Position numbers and translations under genes: made by a program | Shown: positions 41,005-51,974 of the stretch, piece by piece | How positions within the stretch are numbered: position 1 is the first letter of the stretch | Layout: each line of letters opens with the position of its first letter | The notes under the pieces: model-generated | Seen by the model: the letters and a program-made list of their open reading frames with translations, nothing else | Told to the model about the DNA's origin: nothing | Databases searched by the model: none | Assembly: GCA_016841425.1 (NCBI GenBank) | Contig: JAENZE010000004.1 | Location: forward strand, 92,821-156,820 | Length of the DNA stretch: 64,000 nucleotides | Direction of reading: 5' to 3' | Source of the DNA: Syntrophomonas sp. | GTDB taxonomy: Bacteria; Bacillota; Syntrophomonadia; Syntrophomonadales; Syntrophomonadaceae

Positions 41005-44000
41005 ATGGATAAATTGCTGCACCTCGGTTTAGATGTTGGCTCAACTACTGTAAAGATTATCATTTTAGACCATTCTAATTCTATCGTTTATAGTAAATAC
41101 CAGCGCCATTACTCAGACATTAAAGTTACCATAACCAGAATGATACAAGAAGCTCATTTGGAATTCCCTGGTAGGGATGTGACTTTAAATGTAACAGGTT
41201 CTGGCGGCTTATCTGCCTCTAAGTTTTTAGAGGCTAGTTTTATTCAGGAAGTTATTGCCTGTTCCCAGGCGGTTGAAAAATACCTGCCTCAAACCGATGT
41301 TGCAATAGAGCTGGGTGGGGAAGATGCCAAAATAACCTTCTATGACAGCGGAGGAAGCATCGATCAGAGAATGAACGGCACCTGTGCAGGAGGCACTGGC
41401 GCATTTATTGACCAGATGGCGGCCATGCTTAAGACCGATGCTGCCGGTTTAAATGAAATGGCTCGTGACTATCATACGATATATCCTATTGCAGCACGAT
41501 GCGGGGTATTTGCTAAAACCGATATTCAGCCTTTGTTAAATGAAGGGGCGTCTAAGGAGGATATTGCAGCGTCTATCTTTCAGTCGGTGGTTAATCAAAC
41601 CATCGGGGGCCTGGCCTGTGGCAAATCCATTCGTGGACATATAACATTTCTAGGTGGACCGTTATATTTTTTATCAGAACTCAGGAATAGATTTATTGAG
41701 ACTCTGAATTTGGACCAGGAGCATGCTATTTTCCCGGCTAATGCCCAGTATTACCCGGCTATTGGTGCCTCCCTGGCATCGCAGTCTGAAGAGGCTGTCA
41801 ATCTCGATACACTTTTGCTTAGGCTGCATAATTTAAGTGACATTCAAACGGAAGATGTACGGCGATTGGACCCATTATTCTGGAATCATGCTGAACTACT
41901 GGAATTTAAAGCCCGACACCAGACTCATATTCTGGAGCGCGCAAGTCTGGATAATTTCCAGGGGGACTGTTTCCTGGGAATAGATGCCGGCTCAACTACT
42001 ACAAAAGCTGCTTTGATAGATAGCAAAGGTAAACTTTTATATTCATATTATGCCAGCAACGAAGGCAGTCCTTTAACCAGCACCATGAATCTTCTGCGGG
42101 ATTTATATGATAGTTTGCCTGAAGGAGCTATCATTAGAAATTCTACTGTAACCGGTTATGGGGAAAGCTTGATAAAATCAGCTTTTTCTGTAGACCTGGG
42201 TGAAGTAGAAACTATGGCCCACTATCGTGCTGCGGAATATTTTCTGCCCGGAGTTGAATTTATTCTAGACATCGGTGGGCAGGATATGAAATGCCTTAAA
42301 ATAAAGAATGGGACTATTGACAGTATTATTTTGAACGAAGCTTGCTCCTCTGGATGCGGGTCTTTTATTGAGACCTTTGCTCAATCCTTAAATATGAGTG
42401 TTCAGGAATTTGCTGAAAATGCTCTGATGGCTGAACATCCAGTTGATCTCGGTACCAGATGTACAGTTTTTATGAATTCTATGGTTAAACAAGCACAAAA
42501 AGAGGGTGCTACCATAGGTGATATTTCGGCCGGTTTGTCTTATTCAGTAATTAAAAATGCTCTCTTTAAAGTCATCAAACTGAGAAACACTGATCAACTA
42601 GGCGATAAAATCGTAGTTCAAGGCGGGACTTTTCACAACGATGCAATTCTGAAAAGCTTTGAGAATATTGTGGGGCGAACAGTAATAAGACCTGATATAG
42701 CAGGTATAATGGGAGCTTTTGGAGCAGCATTGATTGCATGGGAGAAATATATTCCCGGTGAAGAAAGTAAGCTAATCAAGAGTTCTGCTCTGTATGATTT
42801 TAGCTATAGAAGTTCTATGGCTAGATGTGAGGGCTGTTTAAACAACTGCCTGCTAACCATTAATACCTTCAACGACGGCAGAGAATTTACCTCGGGAAAT
42901 CGCTGTGAAAAAGGGGCTGGTATTGATAAGAAAGAAAGTAAACTGCCAGACCTTTATGATTATAAGTTGAGGAGGCTGAACCGCTATGTACCTCTGAAGG
43001 CAAAAGAGGCATTACGTGGAACCATAGGTATTCCTATGGTACTCAATATGTATGAGAATTATCCATTCTGGTTCACCTTTTTTACCCGATTAGGTTTCCG
43101 GGTGGAAAGATCTCCTCGTTCATCAAAGAAAATCTTTGAACTAGGATTAGAGACCATACCATCAGAATCGGTCTGTTATCCAGGCAAGATGGTACATGGG
43201 CACATAATGGCTCTGGTCAATCGCGGTGTAAAAACCATATTTCACCCTTGTATAATATACGAAAAGAAGGAGATTTCAGATGCATCCAATCACTTCAATT
43301 GTCCTATAGTAATTTCATATCCGGAAGTCATTAAAAATAATATGGATATCTTGCGAGACAAGCATATTAAGTTTATGAACCCCTTTCTTCCCTATGAAAA
43401 CAAAAAGCGCTTGATCAAGAGACTTTATGAGGAAATGGAAGTTTATGGTATATCGAAACAGGAAATCGCCTCCGCTGTGCAAGCAGCCTGGGAAGAAGAA
43501 GAACAAGCCCGGAAGGACATAAGGCAAAAAGGAGAAGAAACTCTGCAGTACCTGAAAGATACTGCCCAAAAGGGTATTGTACTGGCTGGACGACCCTATC
43601 ACATTGATCCCGAGATTAATCATGGTATTCCCGGATTGATAAATTCAATGGGTTTTGCGGTTTTAACCGAAGACTCCATCTCTCACCTGGGTCAGGTTCA
43701 GCGACCCATTAGAGTGGTTGATCAATGGATGTATCATTCCAGACTGTATGCAGCAGCCAGTTATGTTGCAGCTAGAAATGATTTGGAACTGATACAGCTT
43801 AATTCCTTCGGATGTGGTTTAGACGCTGTTACCACCGATCAAGTGGAAGAGATCCTGGAATCGGCCGGGAAGATCTATACCTGCTTAAAAATTGATGAAG
43901 GAAGCAACCTGGGATCTGTAAAAATCAGAATTAGATCTCTTGTTGCCGCCATGGAAGATCGGCAAAAGTCTGGATTTAAACCGGATTTTGAACCAGCAGT

Positions 44001-45321
44001 TCAGAGCCGGCGTCCATTTACAGAAGCTATGCGCAGTCGGCATACCATAATATGCCCGCAGATGTCACCTATCCACTTCGAACTGGCCCAGAATCTTTTT
44101 GCATCAGAGGGATATAATATAGAGGTTTTGCCCTCAGTTGACAGTCATGCAGTTGATGAAGGTCTTAAATACGTTAATAATGACGCTTGCTATCCATCCA
44201 TTTTAGTAGTGGGGCAACTGATATCGGCTTTGAAATCTGGCCGATATGATTTGAATAATACCTCGGTTATAATATCCCAAACTGGAGGAGGTTGTAGAGC
44301 AACTAATTATATAGCCTTTTTACGCAAAGCTATGAAAGATGCTGGCATGGAAAACATCCCGGTTATTTCAGCTAATATTACCGGTCTCGAAGCCAACCCT
44401 GGATTTAAAATTACCCCAGCACTGTTTAAGAAGGTGACCATGGGAATAATCTACGGCGACTTGCTCATGAGAGTGCTTTATAGGGTCCGGCCCTATGAGA
44501 AAATACCCGGTTCGGCTAATCTTCTTTTCGAAAAATGGATTAATCTGTGTAAGCAACAGCTAATGATAGGGGATATGTACACCTTCCGTAAGTATATTAA
44601 ACAGATCGTTAGAGAATTTGATCAACTGGAGATTGGGGATGGGAGAAAACCCCGGGTAGGGATTGTAGGAGAAATACTGGTCAAATACCACCCTACTGCA
44701 AATAACAATGTTATTAATACTGTTGAAAGTGAAGGCGCAGAAGCCGTAGTACCAGATTTACTTGATTTCTTTACCTTCTGCGCATATGACCTTATTTACC
44801 GTCATCGTTATCTAGCTGGAACATTAAAGGGCAAGCTACTAGGTATGTGGTTTATAAAGTATTTCGATAATTGCCGCCGGGATATGAAAAAGGCCTTGCA
44901 TCGGAGCAAGAGATTCGATGCGCCTTGTTCAATTTATGACATGGCTAAAAACGCCTCCGGGGTAGTTTCCCTGGGTAACCATACCGGTGAAGGCTGGTTA
45001 TTAACTGCAGAAATGATAGAGCTAATAGAAATGGGCGTGCCCAATATTATTTGTATGCAGCCTTTTGCCTGTCTTCCTAACCATGTTACAGGAAAAGGTA
45101 TGATTAAAGAACTGAAGCGGCAGTACCCTGAAGCCAACATAGCAGCGATAGACTATGATCCGGGAGCCAGTGAAGTAAACCAGTTGAATCGAATCAAACT
45201 AATGCTGTCAGTTGCTTTTAAGAATATGAATACCCCGTATGAAAAGTGCGATACTCCTCAAGAAAGCAAGTGTACCACAGTCCCAGAGGGGACTGGTATT
45301 ATCAAGCAAAAAACCAGTTAA
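41005..45321 (+). CDS. Giant 2-hydroxyacyl-CoA dehydratase activase-type protein (two BadF/BcrA ATPase domains plus DUF2229 and HgdB-like part)
   Basis: The 1438-residue fusion belongs to the CoA-enzyme activase family. Two ASKHA ATPase domains are present: the first with [16 protein letters not shown] near residue 7 and [12 protein letters not shown] near 130, the second with [15 protein letters not shown] near 325 and [12 protein letters not shown] near 448. A Cys-rich link CEGCLNNC...NRCEKG follows near 610. A DUF2229 region begins [18 protein letters not shown] near 672. The C-terminal part near 1055 holds NNDACYPS, typical of the HgdB-like part. Activators use ATP to push an electron at low potential into dehydratases or benzoyl-CoA reductases; no dehydratase subunit is adjacent. 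The target is unknown. Confidence 0.9.
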   Translation: MDKLLHLGLDVGSTTVKIIILDHSNSIVYSKYQRHYSDIKVTITRMIQEAHLEFPGRDVTLNVTGSGGLSASKFLEASFIQEVIACSQAVEKYLPQTDVAIELGGEDAKITFYDSGGSIDQRMNGTCAGGTGAFIDQMAAMLKTDAAGLNEMARDYHTIYPIAARCGVFAKTDIQPLLNEGASKEDIAASIFQSVVNQTIGGLACGKSIRGHITFLGGPLYFLSELRNRFIETLNLDQEHAIFPANAQYYPAIGASLASQSEEAVNLDTLLLRLHNLSDIQTEDVRRLDPLFWNHAELLEFKARHQTHILERASLDNFQGDCFLGIDAGSTTTKAALIDSKGKLLYSYYASNEGSPLTSTMNLLRDLYDSLPEGAIIRNSTVTGYGESLIKSAFSVDLGEVETMAHYRAAEYFLPGVEFILDIGGQDMKCLKIKNGTIDSIILNEACSSGCGSFIETFAQSLNMSVQEFAENALMAEHPVDLGTRCTVFMNSMVKQAQKEGATIGDISAGLSYSVIKNALFKVIKLRNTDQLGDKIVVQGGTFHNDAILKSFENIVGRTVIRPDIAGIMGAFGAALIAWEKYIPGEESKLIKSSALYDFSYRSSMARCEGCLNNCLLTINTFNDGREFTSGNRCEKGAGIDKKESKLPDLYDYKLRRLNRYVPLKAKEALRGTIGIPMVLNMYENYPFWFTFFTRLGFRVERSPRSSKKIFELGLETIPSESVCYPGKMVHGHIMALVNRGVKTIFHPCIIYEKKEISDASNHFNCPIVISYPEVIKNNMDILRDKHIKFMNPFLPYENKKRLIKRLYEEMEVYGISKQEIASAVQAAWEEEEQARKDIRQKGEETLQYLKDTAQKGIVLAGRPYHIDPEINHGIPGLINSMGFAVLTEDSISHLGQVQRPIRVVDQWMYHSRLYAAASYVAARNDLELIQLNSFGCGLDAVTTDQVEEILESAGKIYTCLKIDEGSNLGSVKIRIRSLVAAMEDRQKSGFKPDFEPAVQSRRPFTEAMRSRHTIICPQMSPIHFELAQNLFASEGYNIEVLPSVDSHAVDEGLKYVNNDACYPSILVVGQLISALKSGRYDLNNTSVIISQTGGGCRATNYIAFLRKAMKDAGMENIPVISANITGLEANPGFKITPALFKKVTMGIIYGDLLMRVLYRVRPYEKIPGSANLLFEKWINLCKQQLMIGDMYTFRKYIKQIVREFDQLEIGDGRKPRVGIVGEILVKYHPTANNNVINTVESEGAEAVVPDLLDFFTFCAYDLIYRHRYLAGTLKGKLLGMWFIKYFDNCRRDMKKALHRSKRFDAPCSIYDMAKNASGVVSLGNHTGEGWLLTAEMIELIEMGVPNIICMQPFACLPNHVTGKGMIKELKRQYPEANIAAIDYDPGASEVNQLNRIKLMLSVAFKNMNTPYEKCDTPQESKCTTVPEGTGIIKQKTS

Positions 45322-45323
45322 AC

Positions 45324-45368
45324 ACAAATTAATAAGATAGGTACCAGGTACCTATCTTATTAATTTGT
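45324..45368. repeat. Perfect 21-bp inverted repeat between convergent genes
   Basis: ACAAATTAATAAGATAGGTAC at 45324-45344 (arm of 21 bases) and its exact complement at 45348-45368 flank CAG. It could be a bidirectional terminator, as the activase and MCP fusion genes converge here. It could also be a REP-type palindrome: a half-match ATAGGTACC lies near 51876. Confidence 0.85.
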
Positions 45369-45384
45369 CATTTCTAAATCACTT

Positions 45385-46242
45385 TTAAGCAAGATCTGCC
45401 AGATTATGAGCCAGTGCCGTTAGTTCCTGCGCCATGGCTTCAACCTGTTGTATGCTGGAGGAAACCGCCTGAGTTTGTTCCGCCTGTTTTCTGATGGTTT
45501 TACCCGCATCATTTACTCCACCAGCTATGATCTTGACTGAATCTTCAATGTTTTTTAATATATCAGATATTTTACCTACTGATACTGTACTTTCTTCAGC
45601 TAGTTTTCTTACCTCATCAGCAACCACTGCAAAACCTTTCCCGTGTTCACCACTCCGAGCCGCTTCAATAGCAGCATTAAAGCCCAGTAATTTAGTTTGA
45701 GTGGCAGTGAAATTAATAATATTTAATACCTCGCCGGTTTCATTTAAACGATCCACAGCCTGATTGGCGTTGTCCACCAGGTCATCACCTTGCCTGGAGA
45801 CTTCATTAGCATAAGCGGAAACTTCCTCCATAGCACGGGTTACTGTCTGCATGGTTGCGGAAAGATCGTTGGACATATCAGAAAGTTTTACCGCTTCGTT
45901 GTGCAGTTTTACCATCATCAATTCCCGGCTTTCCAATAAGGTCATCATCAAATTAGCCCCATGAGAATCTACCACAGCGGTATGGTCCTTTTTGCTGGCG
46001 GTTATTATTTCTTGAACCTTGCTGCTTCCAGTTGCTTCGATAATCAAATCACAGTTAGCCAGAGAAAAGACATCATTCAGGTCGGTATAAATTTTTACAC
46101 CGATTTCTTTTGCCAGCATCATACCGGGCGCTGATGGATTGGCATCACAGATTCCCATTACCTTGATGCCTTCAATGCCCTGCAGTGCTTTTAGAATAGA
46201 ACTGCCACCCTGTCCAGCACCCACAATAATAATATTAGTCAT
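45385..46242 (-). CDS. Rossmann (NAD-binding) domain fused to a methyl-accepting chemotaxis signalling domain
   Basis: The 285-residue protein starts at ATG 46242 after GGGAGGGG; a TTG one codon earlier is too close. Residues 1-105 are a dinucleotide-binding fold like the NAD-binding part of homoserine or aspartate dehydrogenases: [26 protein letters not shown], then [13 protein letters not shown]. No catalytic domain follows. From about 110 to the end is a chemoreceptor coiled coil with [20 protein letters not shown] near 190. No transmembrane segment is present. A soluble receptor that reads NAD(P)H or its bound ligand and signals to CheA/CheW is the natural inference. No che genes are in the window. 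Confidence 0.85.
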   Translation of the reverse strand: MTNIIIVGAGQGGSSILKALQGIEGIKVMGICDANPSAPGMMLAKEIGVKIYTDLNDVFSLANCDLIIEATGSSKVQEIITASKKDHTAVVDSHGANLMMTLLESRELMMVKLHNEAVKLSDMSNDLSATMQTVTRAMEEVSAYANEVSRQGDDLVDNANQAVDRLNETGEVLNIINFTATQTKLLGFNAAIEAARSGEHGKGFAVVADEVRKLAEESTVSVGKISDILKNIEDSVKIIAGGVNDAGKTIRKQAEQTQAVSSSIQQVEAMAQELTALAHNLADLA

Positions 46243-46496
46243 CAATTACCCCTCCCGTTCCTAAACCTAGCTTATCCATTCTACAAATATCTATATTTTC
46301 CTGCTATTATGTGAAAATATTCCTTATTTATTATATATTTTTTAACTAAACCAGCCCACAAAAGAATATTGGATACTTACACTAATTAATTAGGGACTTT
46401 AATCACAATATTAATATGTGAATATTCAGAAAATAATATCTGTTCACTCCAAATATAAGTTAAAATGAAGTTAACATGGAAAAGGGGGAAATTAAT

Positions 46497-47480
46497 ATGG
46501 TTGATCAAATATTTCCCGGTCTATATAGATTAGAAATACCTTTACCAGGCAATCCATTAAAATCTGTAAATTCTTATCTTATTAAAGGAACTGATAAAAA
46601 CCTTTTAATAGATACCGGGATGAACCGTCCCGAATGTAAAAAAGCCTTTAATCAGATTTTTCAGGAACTGAATATTGATCTGCACCAGACCGATATATTA
46701 ATTACCCACCTGCATCCTGATCATGCAGGATTAGTACCATATCTGAAATCGCCTCATTCCAGAGTATATGGAAGCAGAGCAGATACTGAGATGCTGAGCA
46801 ATTTGAGCGATAGCAGCGGCAGCAGTCAGTATTGGAGTGACCTGGCCGACTTCGCAGTGCAAAATGGGTTTTTGGAGGGGAATCAGGCCATAAGCACTCA
46901 CCCATGTTTCAAGTTTAAACCCGAACATATAGAATACGATGTAATAGAGGATGGAACGAATATTGATATTAACGGAATATCGCTTAAATGCATATTGACT
47001 CCCGGACATAGCAGGGGACACGTATGTTTATACGATGAAGATAAGCAGATTTTATTCTCCGGGGGTCATATCCTGGCGGAGATTACGCCTAATATCGCTT
47101 TGTTTAGCAATGATTATAATCCTCTGCATGATTACCTGCAGAGCCTGGATAAGGTTTTTAATTTGGAGGTAAGAATGACCCTTCCGTCACATCGATCCAT
47201 TATTTTTGATCATCAGGAACGGATATCTGAACTGAAGAAACACCATCAGCTGCGCTGTGAAGACATTCTTAAAATACTAGAATATGGTCCGGCCAACGCA
47301 TACGATATTGCTTCCCGAATGACCTGGGATCTGAAGCATTACCAGTGGGAGGAATTTCCTTTGCCCCAGAAGTGGCTTGCAACTGGGGAGGTCATCGCCC
47401 ACTTAAAATATCTTTGTGAGAGCGGGAGAGTAGTTGAATATGATGGTGAGGGTGTTACCCTTTTTTCTTTACCCGTTTGA
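46497..47480 (+). CDS. Metallo-beta-lactamase-fold hydrolase
   Basis: The 327-residue protein starts at ATG 46497 behind AGGGGGA; an ATG at 46476 is less favoured. The MBL core has LLIDTGMN, the HLHPDHAG metal motif near residue 74, TPGHSRGHVCLY near 170, and a late SHRS histidine. The segment where the bridging Asp is expected (SGDH in relatives) reads SGGHIL, so one metal ligand is missing. A C-terminal winged-helix-like region (residues 250-327, from CEDILKILEYGP) matches the LACTB2/glyoxalase-like group. The substrate is unknown; relatives cleave thioesters, RNA or other esters. Confidence 0.85.
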   Translation: MVDQIFPGLYRLEIPLPGNPLKSVNSYLIKGTDKNLLIDTGMNRPECKKAFNQIFQELNIDLHQTDILITHLHPDHAGLVPYLKSPHSRVYGSRADTEMLSNLSDSSGSSQYWSDLADFAVQNGFLEGNQAISTHPCFKFKPEHIEYDVIEDGTNIDINGISLKCILTPGHSRGHVCLYDEDKQILFSGGHILAEITPNIALFSNDYNPLHDYLQSLDKVFNLEVRMTLPSHRSIIFDHQERISELKKHHQLRCEDILKILEYGPANAYDIASRMTWDLKHYQWEEFPLPQKWLATGEVIAHLKYLCESGRVVEYDGEGVTLFSLPV

Positions 47481-47837
47481 AGCTATCAGACCAAATGCTA
47501 TTGAATTCGGCTATGGTTGGCGAAGAAAGTCGAACCGGTTATCGATCACATCTTGGTTTCACCTCTAACACGTTTGTTGGCTCTGTACGCAGCAGTTAAT
47601 GAGCATAAGATTCTACTATAATTTTACAATTCATTTCCGGCACAAATACTATAGCTTGTGTTACAATATTTTCAAGTTTATTTTATTAATGGCTTAGAAT
47701 AGTCTTCGGACATCTCCGGTCTATGGACCTTTGATGGCTTAAGAGCTGAATGCCTCGGAAAATGACAGGAGGGGGACAGGGATTGTCTCTGTGAAAGGTT
47801 AATTGTATTTTGCATATTTTGCGAACAGGAGGAGAAT
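47481..47837. other. Intergenic region before the GerMN gene
   Basis: It contains an extended -10-like TGTTACAAT near 47659-47667 and GGAGGAG before 47838. No repeat, terminator or gene is recognised. Confidence 0.5.
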
Positions 47838-48755
47838 ATGTTGAAAAATCGTCTGGTGGGACTCCTTATAATTCTTATGGTTATAGGGATGTTTTCAGGC
47901 TGTTCCAATGGTGATACAACCCTATCCGATGAAACAATAACGGAAAAGGTTAAGTTGTATTATTCAGATTCAGGTAATGAACATTTTATGATTGAAGAAA
48001 GAGAAATCGTATTCTCTAAAGACCAGGATAAATATGCTATTGTACTGCAAGAATTAATTAATGGTCCAGTAAACCTTGATTTGCGCAGTAACATCGCGTC
48101 TAAAACCATAGTATACGGTACTATGAAACAAAGTAATGATTTGATTGTCAATCTAAGCAAAGATTTCTGTTGTTTTGGGGGAAGCATTGCTGAAATAATA
48201 GCAGTTGGTTCAGTGGTCAATACCTTAACCAGCTTTGATCAGGAAATTAACCGGGTTAAGATTCTGGTAGAAGGTGAGGAACTTATTGGGCTTAGCGGCA
48301 ATCCCCGGGGCTTCATGGAGCCCTTTGATAATAATATAACTCAACCAGAAGTTGGAAAAGAAGTTGCCCTATATTTCTGCAATCAAGATGCAACGGCACT
48401 GGAAACTGAGACCAGGACCATTTCAGTCCCTGCAGATATTTCTGTAACCGATTTAATGTTAAGAACCCTGGAAGAACTTATAAAAGGACCAACCAACAGT
48501 AATCTGCATAAAACCATCCCAGCTGAAGTCCAGGTAAATAAGGTGGAAATTGATAATAATATAGCCTATGTCGATTTTTCAATGGAGATGCACACCCAAC
48601 ATTGGGGTGGTTCAACTGGAGAAGGCATGACCATAAATTCTATTGTATACACATTGACTGAATTTCCTGGTGTAGAAAAGGTCAAAATGACCGTGGAAGG
48701 AGAGCCCATCTCAATAGAACACGGTCCTATTGAAGAGGCTGTAGGCAGACCTTGA
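47838..48755 (+). CDS. GerMN-domain lipoprotein (two repeats)
   Basis: The 305-residue secreted lipoprotein has a signal peptide of about 20 residues ending in the lipobox MFSGC, with GCSNGD after processing. Two GerMN domains follow: the first roughly 35-155 (VKLYYSDSG...INRVKILVEGEEL) and the second 170-300 (VALYFCNQD...VEKVKMTVEGEPI). GerM is a sporulation protein of Bacillus needed for spore germination and the SpoIIQ-SpoIIIAH channel; other GerMN proteins serve vegetative envelopes. The role here could be either. The start lies just after GGAGGAG. The ger operon is about 4 kb downstream. Confidence 0.88.
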   Translation: MLKNRLVGLLIILMVIGMFSGCSNGDTTLSDETITEKVKLYYSDSGNEHFMIEEREIVFSKDQDKYAIVLQELINGPVNLDLRSNIASKTIVYGTMKQSNDLIVNLSKDFCCFGGSIAEIIAVGSVVNTLTSFDQEINRVKILVEGEELIGLSGNPRGFMEPFDNNITQPEVGKEVALYFCNQDATALETETRTISVPADISVTDLMLRTLEELIKGPTNSNLHKTIPAEVQVNKVEIDNNIAYVDFSMEMHTQHWGGSTGEGMTINSIVYTLTEFPGVEKVKMTVEGEPISIEHGPIEEAVGRP

Positions 48756-48799
48756 AACCTTGATTAATAAAGCTTATATGTTTACCCAGGTTTATTATC

Positions 48800-48855
48800 C
48801 CACGGCGCTAACCTTAAGCTTTCATCCCCAAGAAGCTATTTTCATGCTAATAAAT
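48800..48855. repeat. Repeat B second-module copy
   Basis: GCTAACCTTAAGCTTTCATC then CCCAAGAAGCTATTTTCATG matches 38889-38930. It lies between the GerMN and EamA genes. Confidence 0.65.
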
Positions 48856-48895
48856 TAAAATTTTTTGCTGCTTTATATAGTATACCAGATAATTC

Positions 48896-48934
48896 GCCTC
48901 TGCTTATGACAGGTCTCCAGGCAACAGCAGAGGC
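48896..48934. other. 9-bp hairpin upstream of the EamA gene
   Basis: GCCTCTGCT (48896-48904) and AGCAGAGGC (48926-48934) are exact complements around a 21-base loop. It lies about 110 bases before the EamA start. I cannot match it to a known riboswitch, and no T-run follows. Confidence 0.55.
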
Positions 48935-49046
48935 ATGTATTTAATGGCCAATATCGAATAGCAAAATATTTGAAGACAGGAGATAAGCTAAATAATATAA
49001 TTAACTGAAGATGATGGCCAGCTTATCTAACTAAAGGAGTAGAATA

Positions 49047-49958
49047 ATGAATAAAAATTTGCTAACCTATGCTGCACTAATCGTAACCATGTTGTTCTGG
49101 GGCTTATCCTTTATTGGTACCAAGATAGCCTTGAGTAGTTTTACTCCCTTTGTATCCATATTTTTGCGTTTTAGTCTGGCTTCGGTTTTTTTCCTGATAG
49201 TCTTGTTTCGCAATGGCTTACCGAGACTCAGCTCCGAACAGCACCGTAAGCTTCTGCTTACTGCTCTGTTTCAGCCCGGCCTTTATTTTGCATTCGAGAC
49301 CATTGGCCTGACTCATACAACAGCGTCCAATGCCTCTATAATACTAGCTCTGGTTCCCATTGCTGTATTAGTATTAGCTCACTTCATATTAGAAGAAGAA
49401 ATAAGCACCCGCAACTTGCTGGGCATAATACTGTCAGTCATCGGCATAATCATACTGGTCTTAGGAGGTGTCGGCGGAAAACTATCTTTCGAAGGATCTT
49501 TATTAGGCGATTTACTAATACTGGGGGCAGTTTTTTCAGCTGCTATATATATGGTTTTAGCCCGGGATCTGGGTAAGACTCTATCCTCCATGCAGATTAC
49601 TGGCTTCCAGGTTTTATATGGGACTATTATTTTCGCACCATTCTTTTTATACAATTTACCCGAAGTTAAATGGGCAGAGGCAAGCCTGGAATCTTATGCA
49701 GCATTAGCTTTCCTGGCCTTATTTTGTACCATAACTGCATTTCTAGCCTATAATTTCGCTCTGACTAAAATAGAGGCGTCTCGGGCATCGGTCTTTATTA
49801 ATGGTATTCCCGTGGTTACAGCTGTGGGTGCCTGGTTTATACTGGGGGAGAAATTAACCTGGGTACAAATAGCCGGGGGGGCACTGGTGCTGCTGGCAGT
49901 TTTTATTACCAGTATCAGAAGCAAGACCAGCGACCTTAGCAGTGAAGGGCTTGCCTGA
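49047..49958 (+). CDS. EamA/DMT-family exporter
   Basis: The 303-residue protein has ten predicted transmembrane helices in two EamA halves. The first begins LTYAALIVTMLFWGLSFIGT; the second begins near ILGAVFSAAIYMVLARDLG. Such drug/metabolite transporters usually export small molecules such as amino acids or toxins. The substrate cannot be inferred. AAAGGAG precedes the ATG. It stands between the GerMN and DEAD-box genes with separate spacing to each, so probably monocistronic. Confidence 0.88.
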   Translation: MNKNLLTYAALIVTMLFWGLSFIGTKIALSSFTPFVSIFLRFSLASVFFLIVLFRNGLPRLSSEQHRKLLLTALFQPGLYFAFETIGLTHTTASNASIILALVPIAVLVLAHFILEEEISTRNLLGIILSVIGIIILVLGGVGGKLSFEGSLLGDLLILGAVFSAAIYMVLARDLGKTLSSMQITGFQVLYGTIIFAPFFLYNLPEVKWAEASLESYAALAFLALFCTITAFLAYNFALTKIEASRASVFINGIPVVTAVGAWFILGEKLTWVQIAGGALVLLAVFITSIRSKTSDLSSEGLA

Positions 49959-50218
49959 TCAGATATTAATCACTATACACCGGCAGCGTATTAAATGCAT
50001 TGATGAGTTCTGCATTTTACTTTTTACCCCTTATATGAGAATATTATATGGTTAATTTATAGTACTGGGCACAAATGTGATATCTAACATCTTCACCTGA
50101 CCAAATCCCATGCGTATATTCAGACATTCGTTGTATAATCGTAGAAAACTGGCAATAAAAAACCGAATATCTGGTAAATATAACAAAAGAACTAAAGAGA
50201 AAAGGAGATCTACTCATA

Positions 50219-51646
50219 TTGAGAACTTTCAACGAATTGGCATTGGCACCGCCTATTATTCAAGCCATTAAAAGTATGGGTTTTGAAGAGACAACTCCCA
50301 TTCAAGAAAAAACTATTCCTATCGCCTTGATGGGAAGAGATTTGATCGGGAGGGCTCAGACCGGAACTGGTAAAACCGCAGCTTATGGCATACCTATGGT
50401 GGACAGGTGTGATGTTGATCTGGAACAAATCCAGGGTGTGGTTATAACACCTACCCGGGAACTTGCCATTCAGGTAGCCGAAGAGCTTAATAGAATTGGC
50501 CATTATAAAAACGTAAAATCGCTGCCTATCTATGGGGGGCAGGAGATTGACAGGCAAATAAAAGCCTTGCGTAAGAGACCTGGTATAATTGTCGGAACTC
50601 CGGGCCGATTAATGGATCACATGAGAAGAAAGACCATCCGACTTCAGCAGGTTAAGATGGTGGTACTAGATGAAGCTGACGAGATGTTAAATATGGGTTT
50701 TATTGAGGATATCGAGACCATTCTGCAGGAAATGCCGAAAGAAAGGCAAAACCTTCTTTTTTCTGCTACTATCCCACTGCATATTCAGACCCTGGCCCGA
50801 AAGTTTATGAAGAACCCGGAAATTATTCATATTGCTCCCCGTGAGGTTACAGTAGCTAATATTCAGCAGGAATACATTGAAACCCCGGAAAAACAAAAGC
50901 TGGATATATTATGCCGTTTACTGGACATCCAAAGTCCCGAACTGGCTATTGTATTTGGACGTACCCGGCGCCGGGTTGATGAAATAGCGGAAGCTTTAAG
51001 TGAGCGCGGATATTCAGCCGAAGGTATTCACGGTGAATTGGGCCAAAACCGCCGAGACACCATTATGCGAAAATTCAGGACGGGGGAAGTAGAAGTTCTG
51101 GTGGCAACCGATGTAGCAGCAAGAGGCCTGGACATAAGCGGAGTAACCAATATATATAACTTTGATATACCCCAGGACCCAGAAAGCTATGTACACCGCA
51201 TAGGGAGAACTGGTCGAATGGGGGAAGCAGGATTAGCTACAACTTTTGTTACTCCGCGTGAAATAGATCATCTGAGAACTATTGAACAGCTTACCAAACA
51301 CCGGATACTAAGAAGGCCAATCCCTACTGTAAATGAGGCTTTTGCGGGTCTGCAGCATATAGCGGTTGAGAACCTGCTCCAGGCAGTGGAAAAAGAAAAT
51401 ATCCAAACCTATAAAAGCCTGGCAGAGAGCTTATTGGATGAATACGATTCTGTTACTCTTTTAGCCGCCGCTTTAAAGATGTTAACCAGAGAGCCTGAAA
51501 AACCTGCATTTAAAGAACTATCTGAAGTTCCTCCTATCAGGTTCAAGAAAACACAGAAGAGCCATGATAATAGAAACAGTTTGGGCAGAAAGTCAGGTAT
51601 CCAGAGGAATTCTAAAAAACCGAACCGACCTAAACCCAGAGATTGA
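50219..51646 (+). CDS. DEAD-box RNA helicase (CshA/DeaD-like)
   Basis: ATP-dependent RNA helicase, 475 residues, from TTG 50219 with AAAGGAGA at 50201-50208. Motifs: Q motif [13 protein letters not shown], Walker [21 protein letters not shown], Walker [12 protein letters not shown], and the C-terminal ARGLD and HRIGRTGR. The basic tail (residues 445-475, many Lys, Arg, Asn) resembles RNA-anchoring tails. Roles in mRNA decay, ribosome assembly or cold adaptation are family expectations. Short intergenic gaps suggest its own transcript. Confidence 0.95.
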   Translation: MRTFNELALAPPIIQAIKSMGFEETTPIQEKTIPIALMGRDLIGRAQTGTGKTAAYGIPMVDRCDVDLEQIQGVVITPTRELAIQVAEELNRIGHYKNVKSLPIYGGQEIDRQIKALRKRPGIIVGTPGRLMDHMRRKTIRLQQVKMVVLDEADEMLNMGFIEDIETILQEMPKERQNLLFSATIPLHIQTLARKFMKNPEIIHIAPREVTVANIQQEYIETPEKQKLDILCRLLDIQSPELAIVFGRTRRRVDEIAEALSERGYSAEGIHGELGQNRRDTIMRKFRTGEVEVLVATDVAARGLDISGVTNIYNFDIPQDPESYVHRIGRTGRMGEAGLATTFVTPREIDHLRTIEQLTKHRILRRPIPTVNEAFAGLQHIAVENLLQAVEKENIQTYKSLAESLLDEYDSVTLLAAALKMLTREPEKPAFKELSEVPPIRFKKTQKSHDNRNSLGRKSGIQRNSKKPNRPKPRD

Positions 51647-51974
51647 TAAGTTTCAGAACAGAATCCAATGAGGGCTCTTGCCCCAGTGTTTAAGAGGCTT
51701 TTAGACAGCTAAGGCTGCTAAAAAATTAAATGACCCATCCTGCCCTTGACTGTTCAAATAACGTCAACCAGGTGGACAAAATTACAGACCGATGATAGAA
51801 GCCCCCTGGAGGGATTACAATGTGAACATTGCGAACCCTGTTAGGGGTTTTTATTATCGGGCTGAGCAAGTGTATAGGTACCCATATCTAAGTTGTTTGG
51901 CAGCCAAAATACGAACAGACCATTTTAACACCTTTCTTTGTTATAATATAAACAAATATCAATAGGAGATTAGA
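51647..51974. repeat. Intergenic region with repeat A-like unit and terminator-like end
   Basis: GAAGCCCCCTGGAGGGATTA then CAATGTGAACATTGCGAACC (51801-51840) resembles the 52-bp unit. It ends AACCCTGTTAGGGGTTTTTA, a stem-loop with T-run near 51835-51852. An extended -10, TGTTATAAT at 51939-51947, lies before the next small gene. Confidence 0.6.
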
